DNA of 64,000 nucleotides from Oscillospiraceae bacterium (GTDB taxonomy: Bacteria > Bacillota > Clostridia > Oscillospirales > Ruminococcaceae), in NCBI GenBank assembly GCA_028689635.1, contig JAQVCU010000002.1, forward strand, positions 1 through 64,000, in the 5' to 3' direction. Each line of letters opens with the position of its first letter. Positions within the stretch are counted from its first letter, which is position 1. The translations under genes were made by a program, and so were the position numbers. Positions 50,331-58,577 of this stretch are shown piece after piece. The notes beneath the pieces were generated by a model. That model saw only the letters and a program-made list of their open reading frames with translations. It did no database searches and was not told the origin of the DNA.

Positions 50331-50756
50331 TCAGTCCGCCAGGGCCTGGATGGTCTTATCCGTCCAGTCCTTCAGGTCTTTCAGGTTCTGCTCGGTGGGC
50401 TTGCCCTTTTTGAACAGGGAGGAAGCGACCTCGCAGAGGAAGGTCTCGCCGACAACGTCCACGCCGTTTTCGGCAAGGATCTTTTTCAGCTCGTTGGTGC
50501 TCTCGGCAGCTTTGGCGTTGGTGGCGAAGAAGGCGACATGTTTGGCGCGGGCGGGTTTCAAATCACGGATGAAATCCAGGAAAGGCTTCTCGGGGGAAGC
50601 TTTGGCCACGTCAGTGCCGATGATCAGCAGCTTCTCGTTTTCCATGGGATAAGCGGGGGGGATGGAATCGGCCTTGATCCGGTATTCCCGGGAAAGATAG
50701 GTGATCATGTTTTCAGAAATTCCGGCTTTGGTGTAGTAAAGAACACGCAGTTTCAT
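50331..50756 (-). CDS. flavodoxin-like protein
   Basis: 141-aa small alpha/beta protein with a flavodoxin-like order: an early beta strand (KLRVLYYTKAGISENMI) where flavodoxins bind FMN phosphate, LLIIGTDVAKASPEKP and HVAFFATNAKAAES. The phosphate loop is not the standard T-x-T-G-N-T, so FMN binding is uncertain. The ATG at 50756 is 10 nt after GGAGG; an in-frame ATG eight codons upstream lacks a site. Monocistronic. Confidence 0.75.
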   Translation of the reverse strand: MKLRVLYYTKAGISENMITYLSREYRIKADSIPPAYPMENEKLLIIGTDVAKASPEKPFLDFIRDLKPARAKHVAFFATNAKAAESTNELKKILAENGVDVVGETFLCEVASSLFKKGKPTEQNLKDLKDWTDKTIQALAD

Positions 50757-50865
50757 AAGGTGGTTTCCTCCATTTTCCAATTTCTTATTTTGATGCCGTC
50801 ATCCGGGACCCCCGACTCAAAATAAGGGAGGCAAGAGATCGTTCCGAATTTAAGCTTACCCATCT

Positions 50866-50894
50866 ATTATAAAAGCATTTGAGGAAAAAACCAA
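50866..50894 (-). promoter_or_regulatory. promoter of the flavodoxin-like gene
   Basis: On the minus strand, TTGGTT (50889-50894), a 17-nt spacer and TATAAT (50866-50871), ~110 nt before the start codon. The region 50895-51191 beyond it has no recognisable gene. Confidence 0.65.
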
Positions 50895-51078
50895 CCCAAA
50901 ATTATAAATTATTTGTAAAGATTGAAATGCTTTTGTATATTTTCACAAATCGGCGCTAAAGTTTTGGCGCTTCTGCGAAGAAAATACGCGGCCGCGGTTT
51001 TCCACAGGCCGGCTTTCGCGCTGTGGAAAGCTGGACAATGGATCTTTTACCGGAAATTTACCCTGGGACGATGGCCGG

Positions 51079-51220
51079 TTTACAAAAAAAGCGCTACATT
51101 ATAGATGCGGCGAGATGGGCGCGGAACGGGAACACCGGGGCCGAAGGCACCGCGTATGGTATGATTTTTTTCAGTTTGCTTCCAGAAAAACAAAGGCGGG
51201 CCGTTTGGCCCGCCTTTGTT
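51079..51220 (+). other. non-coding stretch with possible small RNA
   Basis: TTTACA (51079-51084) and TATAGA (51100-51105), with a short 15-nt spacer, precede the hairpin at 51192-51217 by ~90 nt. Together they could make a small plus-strand RNA. The promoter is weak and no conserved RNA motif is recognised. Confidence 0.25.
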
Positions 51221-51227
51221 TTATTTT
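51192..51227. terminator. bidirectional terminator downstream of pgsA
   Basis: A perfect 11-bp stem AAAGGCGGGCC/GGCCCGCCTTT (51192-51202 with 51207-51217) with T-rich flanks on both strands. It ends the recA-recX-rimO-pgsA transcript. Confidence 0.88.
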
Positions 51228-51265
51228 CCCCGGCGAGGGGCTGGGTTTTTGAAAAAGGCAAAGCC

Positions 51266-51826
51266 TTATTTTACGTCCCGCAGAAGGGCGCGGTTGCCCC
51301 AGAGATAGTTGACGCCGCTGAAGACGGTAAGGGCCGTCACCAGCCAAAGCAGAAGATCGAGGAAAAACCCGACAGCGCCTGGCAGGGCAACCAGCCCCCC
51401 CAGCCAGGAAAAGAACAGCACAGCGATGATCCAGACCATCTGCGTGACGGTTTTCCACTTTCCCCAAATATCGGCGGCGATGACCGCCCCTTTCCCGGCG
51501 CCGATGAGCCGCAGGGAGGTAACGGTAAATTCCCGGGCGATGATGCCCGCGATGAGCACGGCGGGGGCGAACCCCAGCTCGATAAAACAGATCATAGCGC
51601 TGGTCACCAAAATCTTATCCGCCAGGGGATCCATAAATTTCCCAAAATCCGTCACAAGGCCGTCCCGGCGGGCCAGATAACCGTCCAGCAGGTCGGTCAG
51701 GGAGGCGGCGGTAAAGACGGCCAGGGCCAGAAGGTAGTGATGGGGGATCGCTTCGATCATGAGCAGCGCCACAAAGACCGGCACCAGGCAGACGCGCAGG
51801 ACGGTAAGCTTATTGGGCGTATTCAT
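51266..51826 (-). CDS. pgsA: CDP-diacylglycerol--glycerol-3-phosphate 3-phosphatidyltransferase
   Basis: 186-aa membrane enzyme making phosphatidylglycerol phosphate. The CDP-alcohol phosphotransferase signature D-x2-D-G-x2-A-R-x8-G-x3-D-x3-D is complete at residues 45-70 (DLLDGYLARRDGLVTDFGKF, then MDPLAD). Four to five helices surround it. It lies 3 nt after rimO and ends the recA operon; pgsA close to recA is a common Firmicutes arrangement. Confidence 0.94.
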   Translation of the reverse strand: MNTPNKLTVLRVCLVPVFVALLMIEAIPHHYLLALAVFTAASLTDLLDGYLARRDGLVTDFGKFMDPLADKILVTSAMICFIELGFAPAVLIAGIIAREFTVTSLRLIGAGKGAVIAADIWGKWKTVTQMVWIIAVLFFSWLGGLVALPGAVGFFLDLLLWLVTALTVFSGVNYLWGNRALLRDVK

Positions 51827-51829
51827 GGG

Positions 51830-53164
51830 TTATTCTTCCACCACCGATCCGATCAGGTCGTAATCCAGCACTTCCTCCACCCGCATGGTAACATATTCGC
51901 CGATGGAGAGCTTGCGGCGGGGGCTCGTAAAAAACACCTTCCCGTCGATATCAGGGGCGTCCGCGGCGGTGCGGCCAAAATAGCTTTCCGCCAGACGGTC
52001 AAAGCCCTCCACCACGGCGGTGAGCTCTTTCCCCAGCATTTTTTCGTTGTTTTCTTCCAAAATACGCATCTGTTCGTCCATGATGATCTCGGCGCGGCGG
52101 CGTTTTGTCTCCTCGTCCACCTGGTCCTCCCGTGCGGCGGCGGGGGTGTCCTCTTCGGCGGAATAGGTAAAGCAGCCCAGGCGGTCAAAGCGGATCTCCC
52201 GGACAAATTCGCACAGCTCGCCGAACTCCTCCTCAGTTTCCCCGGGAAAGCCGGTGATCAGGGTGGTGCGCAGGACGATGCCCGGCACCATTTCGCGGAT
52301 GTGGTGCATCAAGGCGGTAAGGCTTGCCCGGTCGCCGCTGCGGTTCATCTCCCGCAGGACCCGGCCGCTGGCATGCTGCAGGGGAATATCCAGATATTTG
52401 ACGATTTTTTCTTCCCGGGCAACCACCTCCAACAGCTTGTCGGTGATGCGGTCGGGATAAGTATACAGGATGCGGATCCAGCGGATGCCGTCGATCCGGC
52501 ACAGCTCGGTGAGCAGCTCGGCCAGGCGCGGTTCCCCGTACAGGTCGCTGCCGTAGCGGGTGGTATCCTGGGCGATGACATTGATCTCGGTGACGCCGTT
52601 TTCGGCCAGATGGCGGGCTTCCCGAAGCACATCTTCCATGGGGCGGCTGCGAAAACGCCCCCGGATGAGAGGGATAGCGCAGTAGGTACAGCGGTTGTCA
52701 CAGCCGTCGGCTACCTTCAGATAGGCGAAAAAGGGCAGGTTGGAGATGACGCGGTCGCCGGAGAGCAGCAGCTTTTCCTTATCGGCAAAGCGGTATACCT
52801 GTTCCCCGCCCAAAGCCTTTTCAATGGCCTCCACGATATCTTCGTTGGAGCCGATGCCGAGGATGACGTCGGCTTCGGGGATCTCCTTGGCCATTTCCAT
52901 CTGGTAGCGTTCCGCCAGGCAGCCGGTGATGACCACCACCTTGATGCGGCCCTCTTTTTTGAGGGTGATAAACTCTAAAATATTTTCGATGGACTCCTTT
53001 TTGGCGTCCTCAATAAACCCGCAGGTGTTGATGATGACCACGTCGCACAGCCCCGCGTCGGTGCAGAGCTCCCACCCGCGTTTTTTGAGCATGGAGAGCA
53101 TGATCTCGGCGTCTACCTGGTTTTTGGAGCACCCCAGGGAGACCATTCCAACTTTAATCGGCAT
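51830..53164 (-). CDS. rimO: ribosomal protein S12 methylthiotransferase RimO
   Basis: 444-aa radical-SAM enzyme that adds a methylthio group to the conserved Asp of ribosomal protein S12. The N-terminal UPF0004 domain has cluster cysteines C12, C48 and C82 (SLGCSKNQVD, NTCGF, GCLAERY). The radical-SAM triad is C155-x3-C159-x2-C162 (CDNRCTYC). A C-terminal TRAM domain follows. The ATG at 53164 has GAGGAAGAAG upstream, and the start overlaps recX by 11 nt. An 18-codon upstream extension inside recX was rejected. Confidence 0.94.
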   Translation of the reverse strand: MPIKVGMVSLGCSKNQVDAEIMLSMLKKRGWELCTDAGLCDVVIINTCGFIEDAKKESIENILEFITLKKEGRIKVVVITGCLAERYQMEMAKEIPEADVILGIGSNEDIVEAIEKALGGEQVYRFADKEKLLLSGDRVISNLPFFAYLKVADGCDNRCTYCAIPLIRGRFRSRPMEDVLREARHLAENGVTEINVIAQDTTRYGSDLYGEPRLAELLTELCRIDGIRWIRILYTYPDRITDKLLEVVAREEKIVKYLDIPLQHASGRVLREMNRSGDRASLTALMHHIREMVPGIVLRTTLITGFPGETEEEFGELCEFVREIRFDRLGCFTYSAEEDTPAAAREDQVDEETKRRRAEIIMDEQMRILEENNEKMLGKELTAVVEGFDRLAESYFGRTAADAPDIDGKVFFTSPRRKLSIGEYVTMRVEEVLDYDLIGSVVEE

Positions 53165-53795
53165 AATCTTCTTCCTCACTGTGATCGTAATATTGCAGCG
53201 CACGGCGGATGTCTTCATAGGCGTAGCCCAGGCGCTGCAGTGCCTGGATGGTTTTGTTCCGGCCCTTGGGATCGTCCAAAAAACGAAGGTATTTGCGGTC
53301 GATCAGGGCGCAGAGTTTCTGAGCCACGTCTTCTTCGGTGTTTTCTTCCCCCAGGCGCTCCAGCTCACGGGAGATGAGCTCTCGGTCAAGGCCTTTGCGG
53401 GACATTTCCTGGCGGATGCGCCCGGCGCCGTAGCCTTTAAAGCGCCAGAGATGGTCGGCAAAACGACGGGCGTAATCCTCGTCGTTTAAAAGGCCCAGTT
53501 CCTCCATCCGCGCCGCCACAGTTTCGGCGGTTTCCCGGCAAGAAGTGCGGGCCAGTTTTTGCGTCAGCTCCTCTTTGGCGTAGCTCTTTTTTTCCAGCAG
53601 ATATAAGGCCCGTTCCCGGGTGCGGCGCAGCTCCGCTTTTTTTTGGAGCTCGTCCAGCCGCTGGGGCGTGACCTCGACCCCGGCCCGGATCTTTTCGGTC
53701 AGCAGGGTCTCCTCGTTGAGCATGAGGGCGTATTCCCCCTCCACGAAGACGGCGTAACCCTCGCCTTTGCGTTTTTCCACGGCGGTGACCAGCAT
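53154..53795 (-). CDS. recX: regulatory protein RecX
   Basis: 213-aa modulator that binds and restrains RecA filaments. Three-helix repeats are visible: RALYLLEKKSYAKEELTQKL, LGLLNDEDYARRFADHLWR, and GAGRIRQEMSRKGLDRELI, with a further repeat near the C-terminus. It starts 3 nt after the recA stop and overlaps rimO by 11 nt. recA-recX coupling is typical. Confidence 0.92.
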   Translation of the reverse strand: MLVTAVEKRKGEGYAVFVEGEYALMLNEETLLTEKIRAGVEVTPQRLDELQKKAELRRTRERALYLLEKKSYAKEELTQKLARTSCRETAETVAARMEELGLLNDEDYARRFADHLWRFKGYGAGRIRQEMSRKGLDRELISRELERLGEENTEEDVAQKLCALIDRKYLRFLDDPKGRNKTIQALQRLGYAYEDIRRALQYYDHSEEEDYAD

Positions 53796-53798
53796 GGC

Positions 53799-54935
53799 TT
53801 ACTCCTCGACCTCTACGTCGATGTCCGCCTCGCTCCCGGCGTCGTCGTTATCCGACGCGTTGGCGCCAGCGGAAGTGGCCTTTTTGCTTTTCCCCCCGCG
53901 GGAGAAATTGAGTTTGTCGGCGTTGGCGCGGATCTGTTTATCCAGCTCGTCGCAAAACTCGGGGTGCTGCTGCAGATAGATCTTTACGTTGTCGCGGCCC
54001 TGGCCGAGGCGCTCGTCGTGATAGCTGAACCACGCGCCGCTTTTGTTGATGATATCCAGCTTCACCGCCAGATCCAGAAGCTCTCCGGCCCGGGAGATCC
54101 CCTGGCCGTACATGATATCGAATTCCGCCTCTTTGAAGGGCGGCGCCACTTTGTTTTTGACGATCTTGACCCGGGTGTGGTTGCCGATGATGTCGGTGCC
54201 GCTCTTGAGCTGCTCGACGCGGCGGACATCCAGGCGCACGGAGGAATAGAACTTGAGGGCCCGTCCGCCGGGGGTGACCTCCGGGTTGCCGTAGACCACG
54301 CCCACTTTTTCACGCAGCTGGTTGATAAAAACAGCTACGCAGTTGGATTTGGAGATAACGCCGGTGAGCTTTCTCAGGGCCTGGGACATCAGGCGGGCCT
54401 GCAGGCCCACATGGGAATCGCCCATTTCGCCTTCGATCTCCGCCCGGGGCACCATGGCGGCGACAGAGTCGATGACGATGACGTCGATGGCGCCGGAGCG
54501 CACCAGCGCTTCGGTGATCTCCAGGGCCTGCTCGCCGGTATCCGGCTGAGAGACCAGCAGGGAATCGGTATCCACCCCCAGGGCTTTGGCGTACACCGGG
54601 TCCAGGGCGTGCTCCACATCGATGAAAGCGGCTTCGCCGCCGGCCTTTTGGGCCTGCGCCACGATGTGGAGGGCCACGGTGGTCTTACCGGAGCTCTCTG
54701 GCCCGTAGATCTCTACGATGCGTCCGCGGGGCACGCCGCCGATGCCAAGGGCCAGATCCAGGGCGATGGAGCCGGTGGAGATGGCTTCGACGTTGAGGGC
54801 GGCGGAGGAGCCAAGCTTCATCACAGCGCCCTTGCCAAACTGTTTTTCGATCTGGCTGATAGCGGAATCCAAAGCCTTCTGTTTGTCGTCCCGGGTCATT
54901 TTATCTTTTGCTGCGGTCGTTTTTTCAGTTGCCAT
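53799..54935 (-). CDS. recA: recombinase RecA
   Basis: 378-aa DNA-strand-exchange ATPase central to recombination and the SOS response. Walker A GPESSGKT (78-85), QQHPEFC near the end, conserved [20 protein letters not shown] and [20 protein letters not shown]. The acidic C-terminal tail is intact. The ATG at 54935 is 10 nt after GGAGG; the 20-codon extension upstream was rejected. First gene of the recA-recX-rimO-pgsA operon. An imperfect LexA box lies upstream of its promoter. Confidence 0.96.
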   Translation of the reverse strand: MATEKTTAAKDKMTRDDKQKALDSAISQIEKQFGKGAVMKLGSSAALNVEAISTGSIALDLALGIGGVPRGRIVEIYGPESSGKTTVALHIVAQAQKAGGEAAFIDVEHALDPVYAKALGVDTDSLLVSQPDTGEQALEITEALVRSGAIDVIVIDSVAAMVPRAEIEGEMGDSHVGLQARLMSQALRKLTGVISKSNCVAVFINQLREKVGVVYGNPEVTPGGRALKFYSSVRLDVRRVEQLKSGTDIIGNHTRVKIVKNKVAPPFKEAEFDIMYGQGISRAGELLDLAVKLDIINKSGAWFSYHDERLGQGRDNVKIYLQQHPEFCDELDKQIRANADKLNFSRGGKSKKATSAGANASDNDDAGSEADIDVEVEE

Positions 54936-55025
54936 GTTGTTTGAACCTCCATCGTGGCCCGTTCCGCCGCGGCGGAGGGCAGGCTGCGCGCCCAAACGGG
55001 CCCGCGGGGCGCTTCTTTTCTATTT

Positions 55026-55054
55026 ATTATAGACGATTGGCCGGTAAAGTGCAA
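55026..55054 (-). promoter_or_regulatory. recA: promoter of the recA operon
   Basis: On the minus strand, TTGCAC (55049-55054), a 17-nt spacer and TATAAT (55026-55031), ~90 nt before the recA start codon. Confidence 0.75.
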
Positions 55055-55073
55055 TAAGTTACGGAAAATTTAA

Positions 55074-55085
55074 AAACGTATGTTC
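55074..55085 (-). promoter_or_regulatory. imperfect LexA (SOS) box upstream of recA
   Basis: On the minus strand, GAACATACGTTT: one perfect GAAC half-site and one GTTT in place of GTTC of the Firmicutes GAAC-N4-GTTC box. It ends about 20 bp upstream of the -35. Confidence 0.4.
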
Positions 55086-55092
55086 CTGCTCT

Positions 55093-55123
55093 GGGATGCC
55101 GCCGGAAAACCCGGCGGCATCCC
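55093..55123 (-). terminator. hairpin after nrdJ, probable terminator without a T run
   Basis: A perfect 13-bp stem GGGATGCCGCCGG/CCGGCGGCATCCC (55093-55105 with 55111-55123), 20 nt after the nrdJ stop codon. It lacks a T tail on the minus strand, so it may stabilise the transcript end or act with Rho. Confidence 0.45.
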
Positions 55124-55143
55124 CAAAAAGTCCCGTAAAACGA

Positions 55144-57408
55144 TCAGTTGCATTTAGAGTAGCCGCAGGAGCGGCAGGCCACGCATCCTCCCTCGTGTTC
55201 CAAAAGGGCGCCGCATTCCGGGCAGTGGCGCATGGCGTCCAGGGGATCCCCGGCGGGGGCGGCTGGGCTGGCGGCGGGAGCGGCAGGTTCCTGGCCGGTG
55301 AGCATCACCAGGTCGTTCATCTCCCGATGGGCTTTTTGAAAATCCGCCACCTTGCGGATGACCCGGGCGATGGCGTCGGGGCAGGAGGTGCATTTCATGC
55401 CGGGCTGGCGGATGGTGGAGGGGCAGCGGATGCCGCGCAGCTGGGCGATGATCTCATCCGCGGAGACGCCGGAGCGCAGGGCGATGGAAACAAGGCGGGC
55501 AGTGGCCTCCGACTGGGAGGGACAGCCCCCCGCTTTGCCGGTGCTGGTGAACACCTCGCAGATACCGCGGTCGTCGTAATTCACCGTCACATACAGGTTG
55601 CCGCAGCCGATCCTCATGCGCTCGGTAATGCCGCTGGTCACCTCGGGGCGCGGGCGGGGGGTGATGGCCGCCGGGGCCGCCCCGGCAGCCTCGCCGGTTT
55701 TGACCTCTCCGATGTTGAGCACCTGGTTGTCCCGGCTGCCGTCCCGGTAGATGGTAACGCCTTTGCAGCCCAGCTGCCAAGCCAGCTGATAGACCCTTGC
55801 CACGTCCTCGCGGGTGGCGTCGTGGGTGAAATTGACCGTTTTGGAGACGGCGTTATCGGTGTGGCGCTGGAAGGCCGCCTGCATCCGGATGTGATATTCC
55901 GGGCTGATGTCGTGGGAGGCGACGAAAAGCTCCCGCAGCTCCCGGGGGAGGGCGTCGATATGGGCAAGGGAGCCCGCGGCGGCGATCTGCTTCATCAGCT
56001 CGTCGGAATAAAGGCCGCAGGATTCCAAGGCGGCCTTGAGCACCGGGTTCACCTCGATCATTTCGGTGTTGTCCATGATATTGCGGATGAACACATAGGC
56101 AAAGACCGGCTCCACGCCGGAGGAGCATCCGGCCAGGATAGAAAGGGTGCCGGTGGGGGCGATGGTGGTGATGGTGGCGTTGCGCAAAGGCTCTTGACCT
56201 GCGTAGACGCTTTCGTCAAACAAGGGGAAAGCGCCGCGGATTTTGGCCAGCCGGCGGCTTTCCGCCCGGCCCGCTTCGGTGATGTGGCCCATGATCTGTT
56301 CCGCCAGCTCCACCGCCCGGTCGGAATTGTAGGGGATGCCCAGCATCAGCAGCATATCCGCCCAGCCCATAACGCCAAGGCCGATCTTGCGGGTCTGCCG
56401 GGTGACAAAACCGATGCGTTCCAGAGGATACTGATTCACGTCGATGACGTTATCCAGAAAATGGACCGCGTCCTGCACCAGGGCGGTGAGCTTTTCGTAA
56501 TCGATCACTGGGCCGGCGGCGGAGGTCTCCACGATCCGGGTCAGGTTGATGGACCCCAGGTTACAGGATTCATAGGGCAGCAGGGGCTGCTCGCCGCAGG
56601 GGTTGGTGCTTTCGATCTCGCCCTGGGAGGGGACCACGTTGTCCCGGTTGAGGCGGTCTAAAAAGATGATGCCGGGCTCGCCGTTGCGCCAGGCGCTGTC
56701 CACGATCTTCCCAAGCACTTCCCGGGCGTCCAGTTGGGCCACGGGCTGCTGGGTATGAGGATCCACCAGGTCGTAGGGCAGGCCCTGGGAGGCGGCTTCC
56801 ATAAAGGCCTCGGTGACGCCTACGGAGAGGTTGAAATTGGTGATCTCGGCGTTATCCTTTTTGCAGTCGATAAACTGGAGGATATCCGGGTGATCGATGC
56901 GCAGGATCCCCATATTGGCGCCGCGGCGGGTGCCGCCCTGTTTGACGGCTTCGGTTGCCATGTTGAACACCCGCATAAAGCTGATGGGGCCGGAGGCCAC
57001 GCCGCCGGTGCTGTGCACGCTGCTGCCCGCCGGGCGCAGGCGGGAGAAGGAAAACCCTGTGCCGCCGCCGGATTTATGGATGAGGGCGGCCTGCTTTACC
57101 GCCTCAAAAATATCCTCCATGGTGTCCTCCACCGGCAGCACAAAACAGGCGGAGAGCTGGCCCAGGGGCCGCCCCGCGTTCATCAGGGTGGGGGAGTTGG
57201 GAAGAAATTCCAGATCGGTCATCATCTGATAAAAACGCTCTTCCAAAGCGGCGCAGCCGGCGTCCGGGCTATAGGCCAGGTCCGCCGCGGCGATGGTGTG
57301 GGCAACCCGGCGGAACAGATCCTCCGGAGTCTCCAGCAAAACGCCGGCCTCGTCCTTTTGCAGGTAGCGGCGGCGCAGCACCGTAAGGGCGTTGGGAGAC
57401 AGGTTCAT
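55144..57408 (-). CDS. nrdJ: class II (adenosylcobalamin-dependent) ribonucleotide reductase
   Basis: 754-aa B12-dependent enzyme making deoxyribonucleotides. Substrate-site cysteine in GQLSACFVLPVEDTMEDIF, GGGTGFSFSRLR, active-site NPCGEQPLLPYESCNLGSIN with the CGE motif, and a nucleotide-binding ATITTIAPTGTLSILAG. The C-terminus has paired cysteines ending in a zinc-ribbon-like CPECGALLEHEGGCVAC. AAGGAG precedes the ATG at 57408; an upstream in-frame extension of 60 codons crosses the promoter. Two NrdR boxes control it. Confidence 0.94.
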   Translation of the reverse strand: MNLSPNALTVLRRRYLQKDEAGVLLETPEDLFRRVAHTIAAADLAYSPDAGCAALEERFYQMMTDLEFLPNSPTLMNAGRPLGQLSACFVLPVEDTMEDIFEAVKQAALIHKSGGGTGFSFSRLRPAGSSVHSTGGVASGPISFMRVFNMATEAVKQGGTRRGANMGILRIDHPDILQFIDCKKDNAEITNFNLSVGVTEAFMEAASQGLPYDLVDPHTQQPVAQLDAREVLGKIVDSAWRNGEPGIIFLDRLNRDNVVPSQGEIESTNPCGEQPLLPYESCNLGSINLTRIVETSAAGPVIDYEKLTALVQDAVHFLDNVIDVNQYPLERIGFVTRQTRKIGLGVMGWADMLLMLGIPYNSDRAVELAEQIMGHITEAGRAESRRLAKIRGAFPLFDESVYAGQEPLRNATITTIAPTGTLSILAGCSSGVEPVFAYVFIRNIMDNTEMIEVNPVLKAALESCGLYSDELMKQIAAAGSLAHIDALPRELRELFVASHDISPEYHIRMQAAFQRHTDNAVSKTVNFTHDATREDVARVYQLAWQLGCKGVTIYRDGSRDNQVLNIGEVKTGEAAGAAPAAITPRPRPEVTSGITERMRIGCGNLYVTVNYDDRGICEVFTSTGKAGGCPSQSEATARLVSIALRSGVSADEIIAQLRGIRCPSTIRQPGMKCTSCPDAIARVIRKVADFQKAHREMNDLVMLTGQEPAAPAASPAAPAGDPLDAMRHCPECGALLEHEGGCVACRSCGYSKCN

Positions 57409-57429
57409 AAAGCACACTCCTTCAAAATA

Positions 57430-57445
57430 ATTCGATATATTGTAT
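57430..57445 (-). promoter_or_regulatory. NrdR box 2 (proximal)
   Basis: 16-bp imperfect palindrome ATTCGATATATTGTAT, similar to the NrdR consensus around ATATAT. It starts 32 bp from the start of box 1, the usual three-turn spacing for paired NrdR sites. Confidence 0.75.
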
Positions 57446-57461
57446 AAAAATATGGCAAAAG

Positions 57462-57477
57462 ATACTATATATTGTAT
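57462..57477 (-). promoter_or_regulatory. NrdR box 1 (distal, over the -10)
   Basis: 16-bp perfect palindrome ATACTATATATTGTAT. It covers the predicted -10, so NrdR bound with dATP would block transcription of nrdJ. The nrdR gene itself is not in the window. Confidence 0.8.
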
Positions 57478-57498
57478 CACATTTTTCGCTCTTTGCAA
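57471..57498 (-). promoter_or_regulatory. promoter of nrdJ
   Basis: On the minus strand, TTGCAA (57493-57498), a 16-nt spacer and TACAAT (57471-57476), the latter inside NrdR box 1. Confidence 0.65.
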
Positions 57499-57560
57499 TG
57501 GGGACGGGGCGGAAACGAAAAGAATATTTAAGGGAGCGCGGGGGAAATCTTCGGCACAGA

Positions 57561-57589
57561 TTGTATTCCGGCAGGGGTTATGGTACAAT
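57561..57589 (+). promoter_or_regulatory. promoter of the two-TM extracytoplasmic protein gene
   Basis: TTGTAT (57561-57566), a 17-nt spacer and TACAAT (57584-57589), ~50 nt before the start codon. Confidence 0.6.
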
Positions 57590-57642
57590 TTAAATATTAC
57601 AATTCAACGCTTTTCCGCGCAAAAGGAAAGGAAATGCTTTTC

Positions 57643-58380
57643 ATGAAAAAATTGCTGGAATCCAAACAGACAAAAATCGTCCTGGTAGCGGTCATGCTGG
57701 CGTCGCTGCTGCTGACGATCATCGCGGTGACCCTGCCTCTGGCCCGCCGGGCGGAGAAGATCGATCTGCTGGGCGCGAACGCCCTTTCCACCGGGGAATC
57801 CGTCGCCATCTCCGTGGGCCACTACAGCGGGGCGCAGATCAAGGCTCTGGCGGCGAACCCACAGGAGAGCGCCACCTACGGCGACCTGTGCGATCTGCTT
57901 ACCAAACTGAAAGGCCATTATGGGCTAAAAGACCTTTACACGGTGAATAAGGGCCTTGGCGGCGCGTATTTTTACCTGTTGGACGCCAACTACCGCAGCA
58001 ACGCCACCCCGGGGACGGATTATAAAGAGGTGGGCAGCCCCATGGACGCCGCCGGAATGAGCCGGGATCTCAAGACCCTGCTGGATAAGATCGATAGCGG
58101 GGCGCTGCCGTCGGGGTATACCAAAAACATCGTCAAAGAGGGCGCAGGCGGATACATCGTCGTCGCCATCCCTGTGGCGGATCGCAGCGGAGAGACCGTC
58201 ACCATCCTTTGTATGAACGTGGCGCTGGACAACGTGGAATTTAACCAGTTCTATTTTATCGATCTCAATTATGTCGCGTGGTTCTTCGGCGCGCTGTCTG
58301 TCCTTTCCCTGGGGGCGCTGCTTCTGCTTCGCCGCCGGGCGGCAAAGGCAAAACAGCAGGAAATGGAAGAGGAAGAATAA
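57643..58380 (+). CDS. two-TM membrane protein with an extracytoplasmic sensor-like domain
   Basis: 245 aa. N-terminal helix (residues ~8-28, IVLVAVMLASLLLTIIAVTL), an outer domain of ~170 residues, a second helix (~205-228) and a short highly charged tail (KAKQQEMEEEE). The outer domain resembles the sensing part of receptor proteins, but no HAMP, kinase, GGDEF or methyl-accepting output follows, so a sensor role is only suggested. The ATG at 57643 was chosen because it lies downstream of the promoter and 10 nt after AAAGGA. Confidence 0.7.
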   Translation: MKKLLESKQTKIVLVAVMLASLLLTIIAVTLPLARRAEKIDLLGANALSTGESVAISVGHYSGAQIKALAANPQESATYGDLCDLLTKLKGHYGLKDLYTVNKGLGGAYFYLLDANYRSNATPGTDYKEVGSPMDAAGMSRDLKTLLDKIDSGALPSGYTKNIVKEGAGGYIVVAIPVADRSGETVTILCMNVALDNVEFNQFYFIDLNYVAWFFGALSVLSLGALLLLRRRAAKAKQQEMEEEE

Positions 58381-58399
58381 CAGCGGTGCTGGCAACGGG

Positions 58400-58434
58400 G
58401 CCGGCCGGGGCGTTTTGCCCCGGCCGGCGTTTTT
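58400..58434 (+). terminator. intrinsic terminator after the two-TM protein gene
   Basis: A perfect 12-bp stem GCCGGCCGGGGC/GCCCCGGCCGGC (58400-58411 with 58417-58428), then a T run. Confidence 0.9.
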
Positions 58435-58450
58435 GCGCCGGGCCCCGGCC

Positions 58451-58479
58451 TTGCCTGCACCGCGCATTTGTGATACAAT
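58451..58479 (+). promoter_or_regulatory. promoter of the trmB-queG-femX operon
   Basis: TTGCCT (58451-58456), a 17-nt spacer and TACAAT (58474-58479), ~100 nt before trmB. Confidence 0.65.
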
Positions 58480-58577
58480 AGCGCAAAACGGCCCCATCCC
58501 CGCTTTGGGGGGATAGGCCCGCCGGCGGCCGGCGTTTCGCTGGCCGCGCCAGAGAAAAACACAGGAGATGGCTGCTG

